Part shown: one piece after another, positions 52,565-62,617 of the stretch | Layout of the letters: each line of letters opens with the position of its first letter | Numbering within the stretch: position 1 is the stretch's first letter | Source: Trebonia sp963836195 | GTDB lineage: Bacteria; Actinomycetota; Actinomycetes; Streptosporangiales; Streptosporangiaceae | Direction: 5' to 3' | Assembly: GCA_963836195.1 (NCBI GenBank) | Contig: CAWIIX010000033.1 | Coordinates: 744,001-808,000 of the forward strand | Length of the DNA stretch: 64,000 nt | Notes under the pieces: generated by a model | Databases searched by the model: none | Seen by the model: the letters and a program-made list of their open reading frames with translations, nothing else | What the model was told of the DNA's origin: nothing | Program-made: the position numbers and the translations under genes

Positions 52565-54139
52565 ATGAGCACCGGCAGCGCCACCGGCGGCGGGTCGCGG
52601 AGCCTGATCCTGGCCGCGATGATCTTCGCCGTGGCGATGACGTTCATCGACCAGACGATCGTCTCCATCGCCGCGACCACGATTCAGAAGGACCTCGGCC
52701 TGTCGTCGAGCGGCATCCAGTGGGCGATCAACGCCTACCTGCTGACGCTGGCGGCCCTGTTCGCCTTCGGCGGCCGGCTGGGCGACATCGTCGGCCACCG
52801 GCGGATGGTCGTGCTCGGCGTGATCATCTTCGCGGCCGCGTCGGCGCTGTGCGGCGCCACCCCGCGCGGCAGCGGGGCCGAGGCGTGGCTGATCATCTTC
52901 CGGGCGGTCCAGGGCCTCGGCGGCGCGCTCATGTTCCCGGCCGCGATCGCGATCGTGGTGCAGACCTTCGACCTCCGCTCCCGCGGCCGGGCGCTGGCCC
53001 TGTTCTTCGGCATCGCCGGCGGGCTGACCGCGATCGGCCCGATCGCCGGCGGGTACCTGATCGAGTGGACCTGGCGGGCGATCTTCTGGATCAACATCCC
53101 GGTCGCGGTGATCGCGCTGATCCTGATCGCCGTGTCCAAGCCGCCCAACGAGCGCCACCCCGCCCCGATCGACTACCGCGGCCTAGCGCTGATCGTGGGC
53201 GGGGTCGGGCTGAGCGTGTTCGGCTTCCAGCAGTCGGCCCTGTGGGGCTGGGGCAACCCGTGGATCTGGATCAGCATCGCCGTCGGGGTGGTGCTGCTGG
53301 TGGTGTTCGCCATCGTCGAGCGGCAGACCGAGTCGCCGCTGATCAACGTGCGCATCTTCGAGAACCGGACGTTCGACGTGCAGAACGTCGTCCTCGGGGT
53401 CGCGTCGATGGCGTTCATCCCGGTGTTCTTCTTCGCCAGCACCTACGGCCAGATCTCGCTCGGGCAGAAGGCGACCACGTCCAGCCTCGCCATCCTGTAC
53501 TTCTTCATCGGCTTCGTGGTCTTCGCCCAGATCGGCGGGCGGATGCTGGACCGGGCCGGGGCCAAGCGGCCGGTGGTGCTCGGCTGCGTCATCGCGACGA
53601 TCGGGTTCGCGCTCTGGGCGGGCAAGGTCACCAGCCTGAACGCCGGATCGCTGACGCCCTACATCATCATCGCCGGGGCCGGCATGGGCCTGATGCTCGG
53701 CCAGTCGAACACCGACGCGATCAACCGGGCCTCCCGCTTCTCCTACGGTGAGGCCACCGGCATCACCCAGACCGTCCGCAACTACGGCGCCAGCCTCGGC
53801 TTCGCCATCCTCGGCACGGTCCTCATCAACCGGTTCCGGTCCGAGATCACCTCCTCGCTCACCAGCCGGGGGATGCCCGGCCCGGCCGCCGCGGCCGAGG
53901 CGTCGAAGCTCGCCCAGCTCCAGGGCACCGGCAGCAGCAGCACGGCCACCATCCCGCAGTTCATCCGGGCCGACTTCGCCAGCGCGATCGAGGTGGTGCT
54001 GTACGGGATGGCGATCATCATGGGGATCGCCGCCCTGGTGGCGCTGCGCGGCCTCAACCGCGGGGTCCAGCAGGAGACGCCGCCAGCCGCCGCGCGCAGC
54101 GAAGACGACGGCGTGCCGCTCTACCGCCAGCCCGACTGA
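52565..54139 (+). CDS. DHA2-type MFS drug transporter
   Basis: This 524-residue exporter has 14 helices. FIDQTIVSIAATTIQKDLGLSSSG is the DHA2 opening, FGGRLGDIVGHRRMVV is motif A, and AGGLTAIGPIAGGYLIEWTWRA is motif C. The C-terminus is hydrophilic. A good ribosome site (cggaggg) precedes the ATG. It follows the PRC-barrel gene by 41 bp but has no adjacent dedicated regulator, since the TetR gene downstream faces the ABC pair. Confidence 0.9.
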   Translation: MSTGSATGGGSRSLILAAMIFAVAMTFIDQTIVSIAATTIQKDLGLSSSGIQWAINAYLLTLAALFAFGGRLGDIVGHRRMVVLGVIIFAAASALCGATPRGSGAEAWLIIFRAVQGLGGALMFPAAIAIVVQTFDLRSRGRALALFFGIAGGLTAIGPIAGGYLIEWTWRAIFWINIPVAVIALILIAVSKPPNERHPAPIDYRGLALIVGGVGLSVFGFQQSALWGWGNPWIWISIAVGVVLLVVFAIVERQTESPLINVRIFENRTFDVQNVVLGVASMAFIPVFFFASTYGQISLGQKATTSSLAILYFFIGFVVFAQIGGRMLDRAGAKRPVVLGCVIATIGFALWAGKVTSLNAGSLTPYIIIAGAGMGLMLGQSNTDAINRASRFSYGEATGITQTVRNYGASLGFAILGTVLINRFRSEITSSLTSRGMPGPAAAAEASKLAQLQGTGSSSTATIPQFIRADFASAIEVVLYGMAIIMGIAALVALRGLNRGVQQETPPAAARSEDDGVPLYRQPD

Positions 54140-54155
54140 CTCCTAAACTCGACCC

Positions 54156-54857
54156 ATGCGACCAACGCTGTACGAGTTCGCCGGCGGTGCGGAGGCGTTC
54201 GCGCCCTTCGCCGCCGCGCTGCACGCCCGCTGCCTGGCCGACCCGGAGCTGAACCACCCGTTCTCGCATCCGGGCCAGAACCCGCTGCACGTCGAGCGGC
54301 TGGCCGCCTACCTGGCCGAGGCGATGGGCGGCCCGCCCACGTACTCGGGGGAGTACGGCGGCGACCAGACCGCCCTGGTGCTACTGCACGCGGGCAACGG
54401 GGACATGAGCGACCTCGGCCGCCGCTTCGCCGACTGTTTCATGCAAGCGGCCGACGACTCCGGCTGGCCCGCCGACCCCGAGTTCCGCGCCGCCATCCGC
54501 GCCTACATCGACCGGTCGGTCGACGTCGTCGCGCTCTCCCACCCCAACGACACCGACGTCCCGGCCGACCTGAAGATCCCGCACTGGTCCTGGAACGGCC
54601 CGGCCGAGTTAGGACCCCGCCCGGTCCATGTACGCCTGGATGCCGTCCAGGATCCGCTCGATCCCGAACAGGAACTCCTCGCGCTCCGACGGCGGCCCAC
54701 CCGAGCCGCCCTCGCCGGAGCCGGCCGGCGGCGTCCACGCGATCTTGTACAGCCGAGGGTAGGTCGCCTCGTCCGCCAGTTCCCGCAGCAGCGCGTCATA
54801 GGTCCACGGGGGCGCGGCCTCGCCGCCCGCGGCCGCCGCGTCCCGCGCCGCCCGTAG
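54156..54857 (+). CDS. Group II-type truncated haemoglobin, probable frameshift at its end
   Basis: The first 151 codons match a truncated globin: YEFAGGAEAFAPFAAALHARCLADPELNHPF, HPGQNPLHVERLAAYLAEAMGGP, then RRFADCFMQAADDSGWPADPEFRAAIRAY, and the closing PHWSWNGP. The family sequence should end about there (about 54608). The frame instead runs on to 54857, antisense to the TetR gene, so a lost base near 54600 is likely. taaact (54144-54149) precedes ATG 54156 by 6 nt. The role would be oxygen or nitric oxide handling. Confidence 0.78.
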   Translation: MRPTLYEFAGGAEAFAPFAAALHARCLADPELNHPFSHPGQNPLHVERLAAYLAEAMGGPPTYSGEYGGDQTALVLLHAGNGDMSDLGRRFADCFMQAADDSGWPADPEFRAAIRAYIDRSVDVVALSHPNDTDVPADLKIPHWSWNGPAELGPRPVHVRLDAVQDPLDPEQELLALRRRPTRAALAGAGRRRPRDLVQPRVGRLVRQFPQQRVIGPRGRGLAARGRRVPRRP

Positions 54858-55379
54858 CGCGTCATTCGCCATCCGCGCCTCGCTCAGCGTGTACGAGCTG
54901 ATCAGGCCGATGAACCGGAGCTTGTCGGCGTCCGCCAGGGGAGTCCCGTCCATCGCCTCGAGCCCGCGTTCGACGAAGATCATCGAGTTCGGCGCCATCG
55001 GCGGCGCCGCCATCGGCATCTGGGTGAGCCACGGATGCCGGTCGAGCATGTCCCGCTGCACGATCGCCCACATCCGCAGCCGCGCCCGCCACCCGTCGCC
55101 CTCGAGCACCAGGCCCTCGGAACCGCGGGCGCTGCCGTTCCACATCAGCTGGAGGAGCTCCTCCTTGCTGGCGACGTACCGGTAGAGCGACATCGTGGTG
55201 AAGCCGAGCTTGGCCGCGACCCGCGCCATCGACACGCCCTCGAGGCCCTCGGCGTCGGCCAGCCGGATGGCGGCGTCGACGATCGCGTCAGCCGACAGCC
55301 CCGGCCGCGGCCCGCGCTTCCCCGCCTCGCGACGGCCCCACAGCAGGTCAAGGCCGGCCGGCAGCTGCGCTTTTTCCAT
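54609..55379 (-). CDS. TetR-family regulator of the ABC pair
   Basis: This 256-residue regulator has the N-terminal helix-turn-helix AAIRLADAEGLEGVSMARVAAKLGFTTMSLYRYVASKEELLQLM (about 36-79), and a C-terminal domain of the TetR/AcrR 'C1' type seen next to DrrAB-type transporters. It is divergent from the ABC ATPase gene; start codons are 64 bp apart. It probably represses the ABC operon and itself by binding the region at 55421-55452. Confidence 0.9.
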   Translation of the reverse strand: MEKAQLPAGLDLLWGRREAGKRGPRPGLSADAIVDAAIRLADAEGLEGVSMARVAAKLGFTTMSLYRYVASKEELLQLMWNGSARGSEGLVLEGDGWRARLRMWAIVQRDMLDRHPWLTQMPMAAPPMAPNSMIFVERGLEAMDGTPLADADKLRFIGLISSYTLSEARMANDALRAARDAAAAGGEAAPPWTYDALLRELADEATYPRLYKIAWTPPAGSGEGGSGGPPSEREEFLFGIERILDGIQAYMDRAGS

Positions 55380-55408
55380 ATGCCCGTACGGTACTCCTCC
55401 GCCATCGC

Positions 55409-55443
55409 TTGCCTAAACTGCGTATGGGATATACGTTACGCGT

Positions 55444-55452
<9 letters not shown>
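55409..55452. promoter_or_regulatory. Promoter and TetR operator of the ABC pair
   Basis: TTGCCT (55409-55414) and TACGTT (55432-55437) are 17 bp apart, with the latter 6 nt before ATG 55444. Alternating half-sites cgtat (55421-55425), atacg (55431-55435), cgtat (55441-55445) and atac (55449-55452) recur about every 10 bp, on one face of the helix. The third half-site covers the start codon. Confidence 0.55.
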
Positions 55453-56393
<941 letters not shown>

Positions 56394-56397
<4 letters not shown>

Positions 56398-57176
56398 GCA
56401 CCGCCGCCTACGCCCTCAGCGACACCAGCGTGATGATCACCCGCTGCCTGCGCCGCTCGCTCCGCGACCCGGAGGCGTTCTTCACCGCGCTGATGCTGCC
56501 GATCATCTTGATGCTGCTGTTCGTCTACATCTTCGGCGGCGACCTCAACACCGGCGGCAAGTACGTCAACTACGTCGTCCCCGGCCTGATCGTGCTCTGC
56601 GCCGCCTTCGGCGCGGGCACCACCGCGGTCGTGGTGGCGACCGACATGAGCAGCGGCATCGTCGACCGGTTCCGGTCGATGCCCATCCACGCCTCGTCGG
56701 TGCTGGCCGGGCACATCGTCGCCAGCCTGGCCCGCAACCTGCTCGCGACCGCGCTGGTGATCGGGGTCGGCCTCGGCGTCGGCTGGCGTCCGACCGACTC
56801 GCCGGTCAGGTGGCTCGCCGCCGCCGCCATGATCGTCGCGTTCATCCTGGCCATGTCGTGGCTCGCGGCCGCCTTCGGCCTGCTCGTCAGGAGCCCGGAG
56901 GCGGCGACCGGCGCCACCTTCGGGCTGATGTTCATCCCGTACCTGTCGACCGCGTTCGTCCCCGCCCGCACGCTGCCCGCGGTGCTGCGCCCGATCGCCG
57001 CCAACCAGCCGTTCACGCCGGTGATCGAGACCATGCGCGGGCTCTGGATGGGCCGCACCTCGACCGGCGCCTCCGTCGGCCACGAGGCTCTGCTGGCCGG
57101 CCTCTACTGCGCCGCCATCCTGGTCATCTCCTTCGCCTGCGCGTCCCGGCTCTATGCCCGCCGCACCGCAGCCTGA
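56394..57176 (+). CDS. ABC-2 type permease (DrrB type)
   Basis: This 260-residue membrane subunit has six helices. RRSLRDPEAFFTALMLPIILMLLFVYIFGG is the N-terminal helix with the DrrB consensus, followed by NYVVPGLIVLCAAFGAGTTAV. The segment ATDMSSGIVDRFRSMPIHASSVLAGHI is the conserved cytosolic coupling loop. It overlaps the ATPase gene by 4 bp, an obligate pair. The TetR gene at 54609 probably controls both. Confidence 0.93.
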
Positions 57177-57271
57177 GCGGGCACGCGGCGACGTACCCCT
57201 GACCACAAAGAGTCAATCTTGATGACTATGAGTGAGATTTATGTCGCTATGGTGCGTACCGCAGCGCGTCG

Positions 57272-58045
57272 ATGGGTAACTGGCCGGTCGTGACCACAGA
57301 AAGTCGCGCTGGGCGTGACCCCGCCATCGACAACGAGCACCCGGCTGAGCTGCTCGCGCTTCGCCGGCTGCTGTCCGGAAACCACTACCAGCACGCGGCG
57401 GACATCGGCGGCGGTTTCGGCCGGCTTTCCGCGGTCCTCACTGAGTACGCGGACCGGGTCACCCTGGTCGACCCGAGCACCCAGCAGCTCGACCTGTCGC
57501 GGGAGATCTTCCCCGGCCAGCCCTTCGAGCGGAGACTCGCCGAGGCCGCCAAGCTGCCGTTCGACGACGGCAGCATCGACCTCGCGATCATGGTCCGGGT
57601 GCTGCACCACCTGCCCGACCCCGCGAACGAGCTTGCGGAACTCGCGCGCGTCCTGCGGCCGGGCGGGCACGCCGTCGTTGAGGCGGCCAACTCGGCGCAC
57701 GCGAGGCGCCGGGGCAGCGCTCCCTATGTCAACCACCACCCGCGCACCATCACCAGGCAACTCGCCGCGGTCGGGCTCGAGGTCCTGGAGACCCTGTCGG
57801 CTTCCAGCTTCCGGCACCCGCTGGCCAATTTGCTCGTCCCGCAGCGCGTGCTGCTGGCCGCGGAACGCGCGGTGCAACGGCCGCTGGCCGCCATTCACTT
57901 CGGGCCGAGCGTGTTCCTGATGCTGGAGAAGCGGCCGACAGTACCGGCGCCGTTGCTGCCCACCGCCCGTGCGGGTGGCCATGTCGCCGACGACGCGCAG
58001 CCTGTCGACTCAGCGACGTACCGCAGGGACGACGGGTGCGCGTAG
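57272..58045 (+). CDS. Class I SAM-dependent methyltransferase
   Basis: This 257-residue enzyme of the UbiE/Methyltransf_11 type has the SAM-binding motif I ADIGGGFGRLSAVL, motif II VTLVDPSTQQL, motif IV LAIMVRVLHHLPDP and post-motif LRPGGHAVVEAAN. The C-terminal 40 residues are loosely structured. A GTG at 57290 (VTTESRAG) is an alternative start. The substrate is unknown. The 95-bp gap upstream is A/T-rich (57215-57250) and probably holds the promoter. Confidence 0.83.
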   Translation: MGNWPVVTTESRAGRDPAIDNEHPAELLALRRLLSGNHYQHAADIGGGFGRLSAVLTEYADRVTLVDPSTQQLDLSREIFPGQPFERRLAEAAKLPFDDGSIDLAIMVRVLHHLPDPANELAELARVLRPGGHAVVEAANSAHARRRGSAPYVNHHPRTITRQLAAVGLEVLETLSASSFRHPLANLLVPQRVLLAAERAVQRPLAAIHFGPSVFLMLEKRPTVPAPLLPTARAGGHVADDAQPVDSATYRRDDGCA

Positions 58046-58088
58046 TTGGCCGTCCGGACCAGGATGGACACGGTTGCGCGTCCCGCCT

Positions 58089-59597
58089 CTACACTCGCCG
58101 CACGGCCGCCTGATCCTCGGCCACGTCGGTGCCCGGAGGGATCTCGCCCGTCGGCTCGCCCCGGGTGTTCGCCGCCCGCAGCCCGATCACCGCCGCGGCG
58201 ACCAGGAAGACGCTGCCGACCAGCAGCGCCCGGTGGAACCCGGAGGAGAGGGCCACCGCTGGCGTCGCGTGCGCGGCCAGCAGCGAACGGGTCCGCGAGG
58301 TGGCCACGGCCGACAGCACGGCCAGCCCGAGCGCGGCGCCGACCTGGAAGGACGCGTTGATGAGGGCGCTCGCCAGCCCCGCCAGCGACGGCGGCACGCC
58401 GGCGTTGGCGGCGGTCTGCACTCCGACGAACACGCCACCGAGCCCCAGCGCCATGACCATCATGCCGGGAAGCACGTCGGTCAAGTAGGAGCCGTGCGCG
58501 GGGATACGGGACAGCCAGAACACCCCGCCCGCCGCGATCAGCGCGCCCGCCACGATCAGCGGCCGGCTCCCGAGCCGGGTGATCAACGCCGATCCGATGA
58601 TCGCGGAAACCGTGACCAGCAGCGCGACCGGGACGTAAGCGACGCCAGCGCGGGTGGGAGAGAAGCCGAGCACGTTCTGCAGGTACAGGGTGACGAAGAA
58701 GAACACCGAATAGAACCCGGCCATCGCCAGCACCTGCACGGCGTCGGCCGCGCCCAGCCCGCGGATGCGGAAGATCGGCAGTGGCACCAGCGGGTTCGCC
58801 GCCCGTGCCTCATTCACGGCGAACGCGATCAGCAGCACCCCCGCGCCCGCGAGCTCGCCGATCGTCGTGGCCGCCCCCCAGCCGTTGTCGGGCGCCCGCA
58901 CCAGCCCGAAGATCAGCAGCAGCATCCCGGCGGTGCCCAGGATCGCGCCCACCGTGTCGAAGGTGGAAAAATCAAATTCCTTTCGTCCGAACGGACCGGG
59001 CTGACTCCCGTCGATCAGCCGGAACGCGGCGGTCAGGACCACCGCGCACACGGGCAGGTTCACGAAGAAAACCCACCGCCAGCCCGGCCCGGCCGCTATC
59101 ACGCCGCCGAGGAAGACCCCGATGACCGACGAGAGGCCGCCGACGGCGCCCCAGGCGCCGAGCGCCTTCACCCGGTCGGTGCCGTAGCTGAAGCTGGTGG
59201 TGAGCAGGGAGAGCGCGGCCGGCGACATCAGCGCGGCCCCAAGCCCCTGCGCGAGCCGCGCGCCGACCAGCGTCCCCGCGTTCGGGGCGAGACCCGCGGC
59301 CAGCGAGGCGAGGCCGAACAGGGCGGTGCCCGCCACCAGCGTCCGCCGTCGCCCGAGCAGATCGGCGATCCGGCCGCCGAGCAGCAGGAAGCCGCCGTAG
59401 GTGACGATGTAGCCGCTGACCACCCACTGCAGGTTCTGGGTGGAGAAGTGCAGGTCACGCTGGATGGACGGGAGCGCGACGTTGACGATCGAGGTGTCGA
59501 GGAAGTCGAGGAACCCGACCGCGCAGAGGAAGACGAGCACGAGCCGTCCCCGGCGGGTGGCGAGGAAAGACGACGTCGCGACCGGTGGTGCCGTCAT
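58089..59597 (-). CDS. DHA2-type MFS drug transporter
   Basis: This exporter of about 502 residues has 14 helices. FLDTSIVNVALPSIQRDLHFS is the DHA2 opening, GRIADLLGRRRTLV is motif A and GGLSSVIGVFLGGVIAAGPGWRW is motif C. ATG 59597 is favoured by the gagagg box 9 nt upstream; ATG 59615 is also possible. It is divergent from a TetR gene with a clear palindrome between them. Confidence 0.9.
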   Translation of the reverse strand: MTAPPVATSSFLATRRGRLVLVFLCAVGFLDFLDTSIVNVALPSIQRDLHFSTQNLQWVVSGYIVTYGGFLLLGGRIADLLGRRRTLVAGTALFGLASLAAGLAPNAGTLVGARLAQGLGAALMSPAALSLLTTSFSYGTDRVKALGAWGAVGGLSSVIGVFLGGVIAAGPGWRWVFFVNLPVCAVVLTAAFRLIDGSQPGPFGRKEFDFSTFDTVGAILGTAGMLLLIFGLVRAPDNGWGAATTIGELAGAGVLLIAFAVNEARAANPLVPLPIFRIRGLGAADAVQVLAMAGFYSVFFFVTLYLQNVLGFSPTRAGVAYVPVALLVTVSAIIGSALITRLGSRPLIVAGALIAAGGVFWLSRIPAHGSYLTDVLPGMMVMALGLGGVFVGVQTAANAGVPPSLAGLASALINASFQVGAALGLAVLSAVATSRTRSLLAAHATPAVALSSGFHRALLVGSVFLVAAAVIGLRAANTRGEPTGEIPPGTDVAEDQAAVRRV

Positions 59598-59633
59598 ATC
59601 TGGTTGACCTCTCATGTAATTATGTAATCAGTC

Positions 59634-59645
59634 AGTTAGCTAACT
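59634..59645. promoter_or_regulatory. TetR operator (agttagctaact)
   Basis: This is a perfect 12-bp palindrome in the A/T-rich gap between the divergent MFS and TetR genes. tatact (59669-59674) on the plus strand is a good -10 for the TetR gene. The palindrome would block both promoters. Confidence 0.55.
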
Positions 59646-59684
59646 TACTCGGCATGGACGCGGAGGTCTATACTTCTCAGCAAG

Positions 59685-60275
59685 ATGACTAACTCAGATC
59701 TGGCCAGCGCGACGACTGACTCGGCGCCGACGGGCAAGCGGGCGCGGCTGGTCGCCGCCGCCTGCCAGATGGTGCACCAGCAGGGCGTCGAGTCCACGAC
59801 GCTGGCGGACATCGCCCAGGCGGCCGGCGTGCCCCTCGGCAACGTCTACTACTACTTCAAGACCAAGAACGACATCGTGCGCGCCGTTGTCGAGACGCAA
59901 CTGAGCGAGGCACGGGCGATGCTGGCCGCGATCGAGGGCGCGCACGCCACGCCTCGGGATCGGCTGAAGGCGGTGTTCGCCGGACTGTCGCAACAGAGCG
60001 AGCTGATCGCGCAGTACGGCTGCCCGAGCGGCTCGCTCTGCACGGAGCTGGACAAGCGTGCCGACGGCCCGGGGATTGCGGCGGAGCTGATGAGAGTCCC
60101 GGTCGACTGGGCCGCGCGGCAGTTCCGGGCCATGGGCCGCTCCGACGGCCGCGATCTCGCCATCGAGCTCATCGCCCGGTACCAGGGCACCGCGCTGCTG
60201 GCGAACACCTTCCGCGACCCCGGCCTCATGGACCGCGAGGCCGCGCGGGTCGCCCGGTGGATCGACTCGGTATAG
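59685..60275 (+). CDS. TetR-family regulator
   Basis: This 196-residue regulator has the helix-turn-helix AACQMVHQQGVESTTLADIAQAAGVPLGNVYYYFKTKNDIVRAV (about 25-68) and a TetR ligand-binding domain. YGCPSGSLCTELDKRADG is similar to the C-terminal domain of the TetR_C_6/LmrA-YxaF group. It probably represses the divergent MFS exporter and itself through the palindrome at 59634-59645. Confidence 0.9.
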   Translation: MTNSDLASATTDSAPTGKRARLVAAACQMVHQQGVESTTLADIAQAAGVPLGNVYYYFKTKNDIVRAVVETQLSEARAMLAAIEGAHATPRDRLKAVFAGLSQQSELIAQYGCPSGSLCTELDKRADGPGIAAELMRVPVDWAARQFRAMGRSDGRDLAIELIARYQGTALLANTFRDPGLMDREAARVARWIDSV

Positions 60276-60364
60276 CATCCCGCCTCGCTTCATGGGTGCA
60301 CCGCGGCGGCGAACAGATCCAACTTCCCCGTGCGAGTGTCGTTCCAGACGAGAGGATCCGGTGG

Positions 60365-61306
60365 TCACGCCGTACGGCCGCCTAACGCCTCCATTGGCGT
60401 AAGCGCCGGTTCGGGACCGGTACCGCGTGCGGAGAACATGGCCGGCGAATTGTGTGCCACGAAGATGCGGCCATCGCCGCCGACGGCGACGAGGCCTCCG
60501 GTGGAGCCGCGCTGGGCGAGTTCATGCTCAAAGGTGCCTCGGACCGCCTCGGCGAGATTCGCGTCGGCGTAGCGGATCCGGGCGGCGACGTCGTACGCAA
60601 TGACGCCGCGGATGAAGGCCTCGCCGTGTCCGGTACACGAAATCGCCACGACATTGTCGCGGGCGTATACGCCCGCGCCGACGATGGGGGTGTCTCCGAC
60701 GCGCCCATCGGCCTGGCCGGCCATCCCGCCGGTGGACGTGGCGGCGGCGACGCGACCGCCGGCATCGCGGGCCACCGCGCCGACCGTTCCGTGGCGGGCG
60801 GCGATCGCACGGCCGTCCATTATGTGGTCCAGCTGCTGCTTGCGCGGCTCGGTGATGAAGTAGTCGCGCTCGACCACTTCAAGTCCGTAGCGCTCAAGGA
60901 ACGCGACGTCAGGGTCGACGATGAGGACGTGGTCGGTGCGCTCCATCACGGTGCGGGCGACCCGGACCGGGTTCCTGGCGTGCTTGGACGCGGCGACCGC
61001 GCCCGCACATCCGGCTCCCGTCATCACCGATGCGTCGAGCTCGGCGTGTCCCGTCGCGGTCAGCGCGGCGCCTCGGCCGGCGTTGAACAGCGGGTCGTTC
61101 TCAAGTACTTCCACGCTCGCGCACACGGCGTCGAGGGCGCTGCCTCCGGATGCGAGCATCTGCCATCCGGCCCGATAGGCGGTGAGCAGCCCCTGCGCGT
61201 ACGGCGCGCGGGCGGCGAGGGTCAGCTCCTCCACGCGGCCGCCGGCCCCGCCGTGCAGTGCCAGGCTCGGTCCTTCTTCGGGCGGCGCGACTTCGAAAGT
61301 GTCCAT
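60365..61306 (-). CDS. iaaA: Isoaspartyl peptidase / L-asparaginase (Ntn-hydrolase)
   Basis: This 313-residue proenzyme of the plant-type asparaginase family would self-cleave to alpha and beta chains. The catalytic N-terminal threonine of the beta chain is T174 in RHGTVGAVA. LALHGGAGG at the start, NAGRGAALT, and SVMTG are the substrate pocket; ATSTGGMAGQADGRVGDTPIVGAG follows the cleavage site. ATG 61306 has a gaaagg box about 8 nt upstream. It removes aspartyl residues from isoaspartyl dipeptides, which fits the dipeptidase gene next to it. Confidence 0.9.
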   Translation of the reverse strand: MDTFEVAPPEEGPSLALHGGAGGRVEELTLAARAPYAQGLLTAYRAGWQMLASGGSALDAVCASVEVLENDPLFNAGRGAALTATGHAELDASVMTGAGCAGAVAASKHARNPVRVARTVMERTDHVLIVDPDVAFLERYGLEVVERDYFITEPRKQQLDHIMDGRAIAARHGTVGAVARDAGGRVAAATSTGGMAGQADGRVGDTPIVGAGVYARDNVVAISCTGHGEAFIRGVIAYDVAARIRYADANLAEAVRGTFEHELAQRGSTGGLVAVGGDGRIFVAHNSPAMFSARGTGPEPALTPMEALGGRTA

Positions 61307-61350
61307 AGCGATCGCCTTTCTGTCGTGCGATTCGGAACTCAACGTCCTGC

Positions 61351-61374
61351 GGCAGGTGGCAGGTGGCAGGTGGC
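61351..61374. repeat. 7-bp tandem repeat ggcaggt
   Basis: Three full copies and three bases of a fourth lie in the 91-bp gap between the isoaspartyl peptidase start and the dipeptidase stop. Confidence 0.6.
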
Positions 61375-61397
61375 GTCCGGGCGGGCCGCGGCGCGGG

Positions 61398-62585
61398 CTA
61401 GATCCAGATCTCCCCTAGAGCCCGGTAGATGTTGTCGCCGAGCACCTGCTGGACCTCGGCGTCCGAGAAGCCGTGTCCCACCAGCCAGTCGCAGATGTTG
61501 GCGAAGTTCTCCGTAGGGTTCTCCAGGCCGTCCACGTACTCAACCGGTTCGTACGATGGGCCGCCCATCCGGGACAGGCTGAGCAGGTGGGCGAACGTGC
61601 GGTGCAACGCCACGTGATCCCCGTAGAGGGTGTCGGGGCCGAACGCGACGTGATCGAGTCCTACCAGGTCCACGCAGAACAGAAAGTGGTCCATGACCGA
61701 CTCGAGGGTGTGCCGGGGGTGCGGGTGCGACAGCGTGGTGTGCGGGGCGGCCGAGATGCCGATCACCCCGCCCGTCTCGGCAACCGCCCGCAGCACCGCG
61801 TCAGGCTTCATCCGTGCCGTGTCCCACACCCCGCGCGCCCCGGCGTGCGTGATGAGAACCGGTTTGCCGGACTGCGCGCAGGTATCAAGCGCCGTCCGGT
61901 CGGAAGAGTGCGACAGGTCGATGGCGAGCCCCAGTTGGTTCATCCGGATCACCGCCCGGTGGCCAAACGCGGTCAGGCCCCCGTCGGTTGGCTCGCTCAG
62001 CCCGCTGCCCAGGGTGTTCGCGTCGGAGTAGGCGATCCCGATCTGCCGGATGCCCAAGCCGTAGAGGACGTCGAGCCGGTCGAGTTCGTTCTCGATCGGC
62101 GTCGCCGCTTCCAGACCGAATACCAGCCCGACGGTGCCCGCGGCGCGAGCCGCGTCGATGTCGGCGACCGTCTTGATCAGGTCGAACCCGGGCGCGTGGG
62201 CGAGGTCGGCCAGCCGCATGCCGAGGTCGGTGACGACGTCGTTCCACCGCCACGGTGCGCTGCCGGTGACGCACGCGGTCCCGTCCATCAGGTTGTCGAA
62301 GATGACATCCACCCCAGAGGCGCGCATACCGGCGTACGCGGCGTGCTGCCTCCCTGTCCGGTTGTAGGCCGGCGTCTCGCCCATGTCGGCGGGGAACCTG
62401 ACCGGGTGGTCGTGCAGGCTGATGACCAGGCTGTCGCGCAGCAGCGCGGCCGACCGCCGCGACTGCTCGTCCGTCAGCGGCGCACCCTGGTACGGCGGCA
62501 CCCGGCCGAATTCCGGAGTCAGGTCGAACTCGGGCAGCGTTCCTGCTGGCAGGTAGGAGTAAGCACGGTAGTCATCGCCTGTCAT
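61398..62585 (-). CDS. Membrane dipeptidase-like enzyme (peptidase M19)
   Basis: This 395-residue zinc peptidase of the amidohydrolase fold has the first metal motif SLHDHPVRFP (HxH position), GLVFGLEAATPIEN with the bridging Glu, AIDLSHSSDRT with a metal His, and ITHAGARGVWD. It is a soluble actinobacterial type without a signal peptide. Such enzymes hydrolyse dipeptides, including D-amino-acid-containing ones. ATG 62585 has an aaagga box 5 nt upstream. It is 33 bp downstream of the SDR gene and on the same strand. Confidence 0.88.
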   Translation of the reverse strand: MTGDDYRAYSYLPAGTLPEFDLTPEFGRVPPYQGAPLTDEQSRRSAALLRDSLVISLHDHPVRFPADMGETPAYNRTGRQHAAYAGMRASGVDVIFDNLMDGTACVTGSAPWRWNDVVTDLGMRLADLAHAPGFDLIKTVADIDAARAAGTVGLVFGLEAATPIENELDRLDVLYGLGIRQIGIAYSDANTLGSGLSEPTDGGLTAFGHRAVIRMNQLGLAIDLSHSSDRTALDTCAQSGKPVLITHAGARGVWDTARMKPDAVLRAVAETGGVIGISAAPHTTLSHPHPRHTLESVMDHFLFCVDLVGLDHVAFGPDTLYGDHVALHRTFAHLLSLSRMGGPSYEPVEYVDGLENPTENFANICDWLVGHGFSDAEVQQVLGDNIYRALGEIWI

Positions 62586-62617
62586 CGCAAGGTCCTTTCC
62601 GCGGCCAGCTGCCGCCG

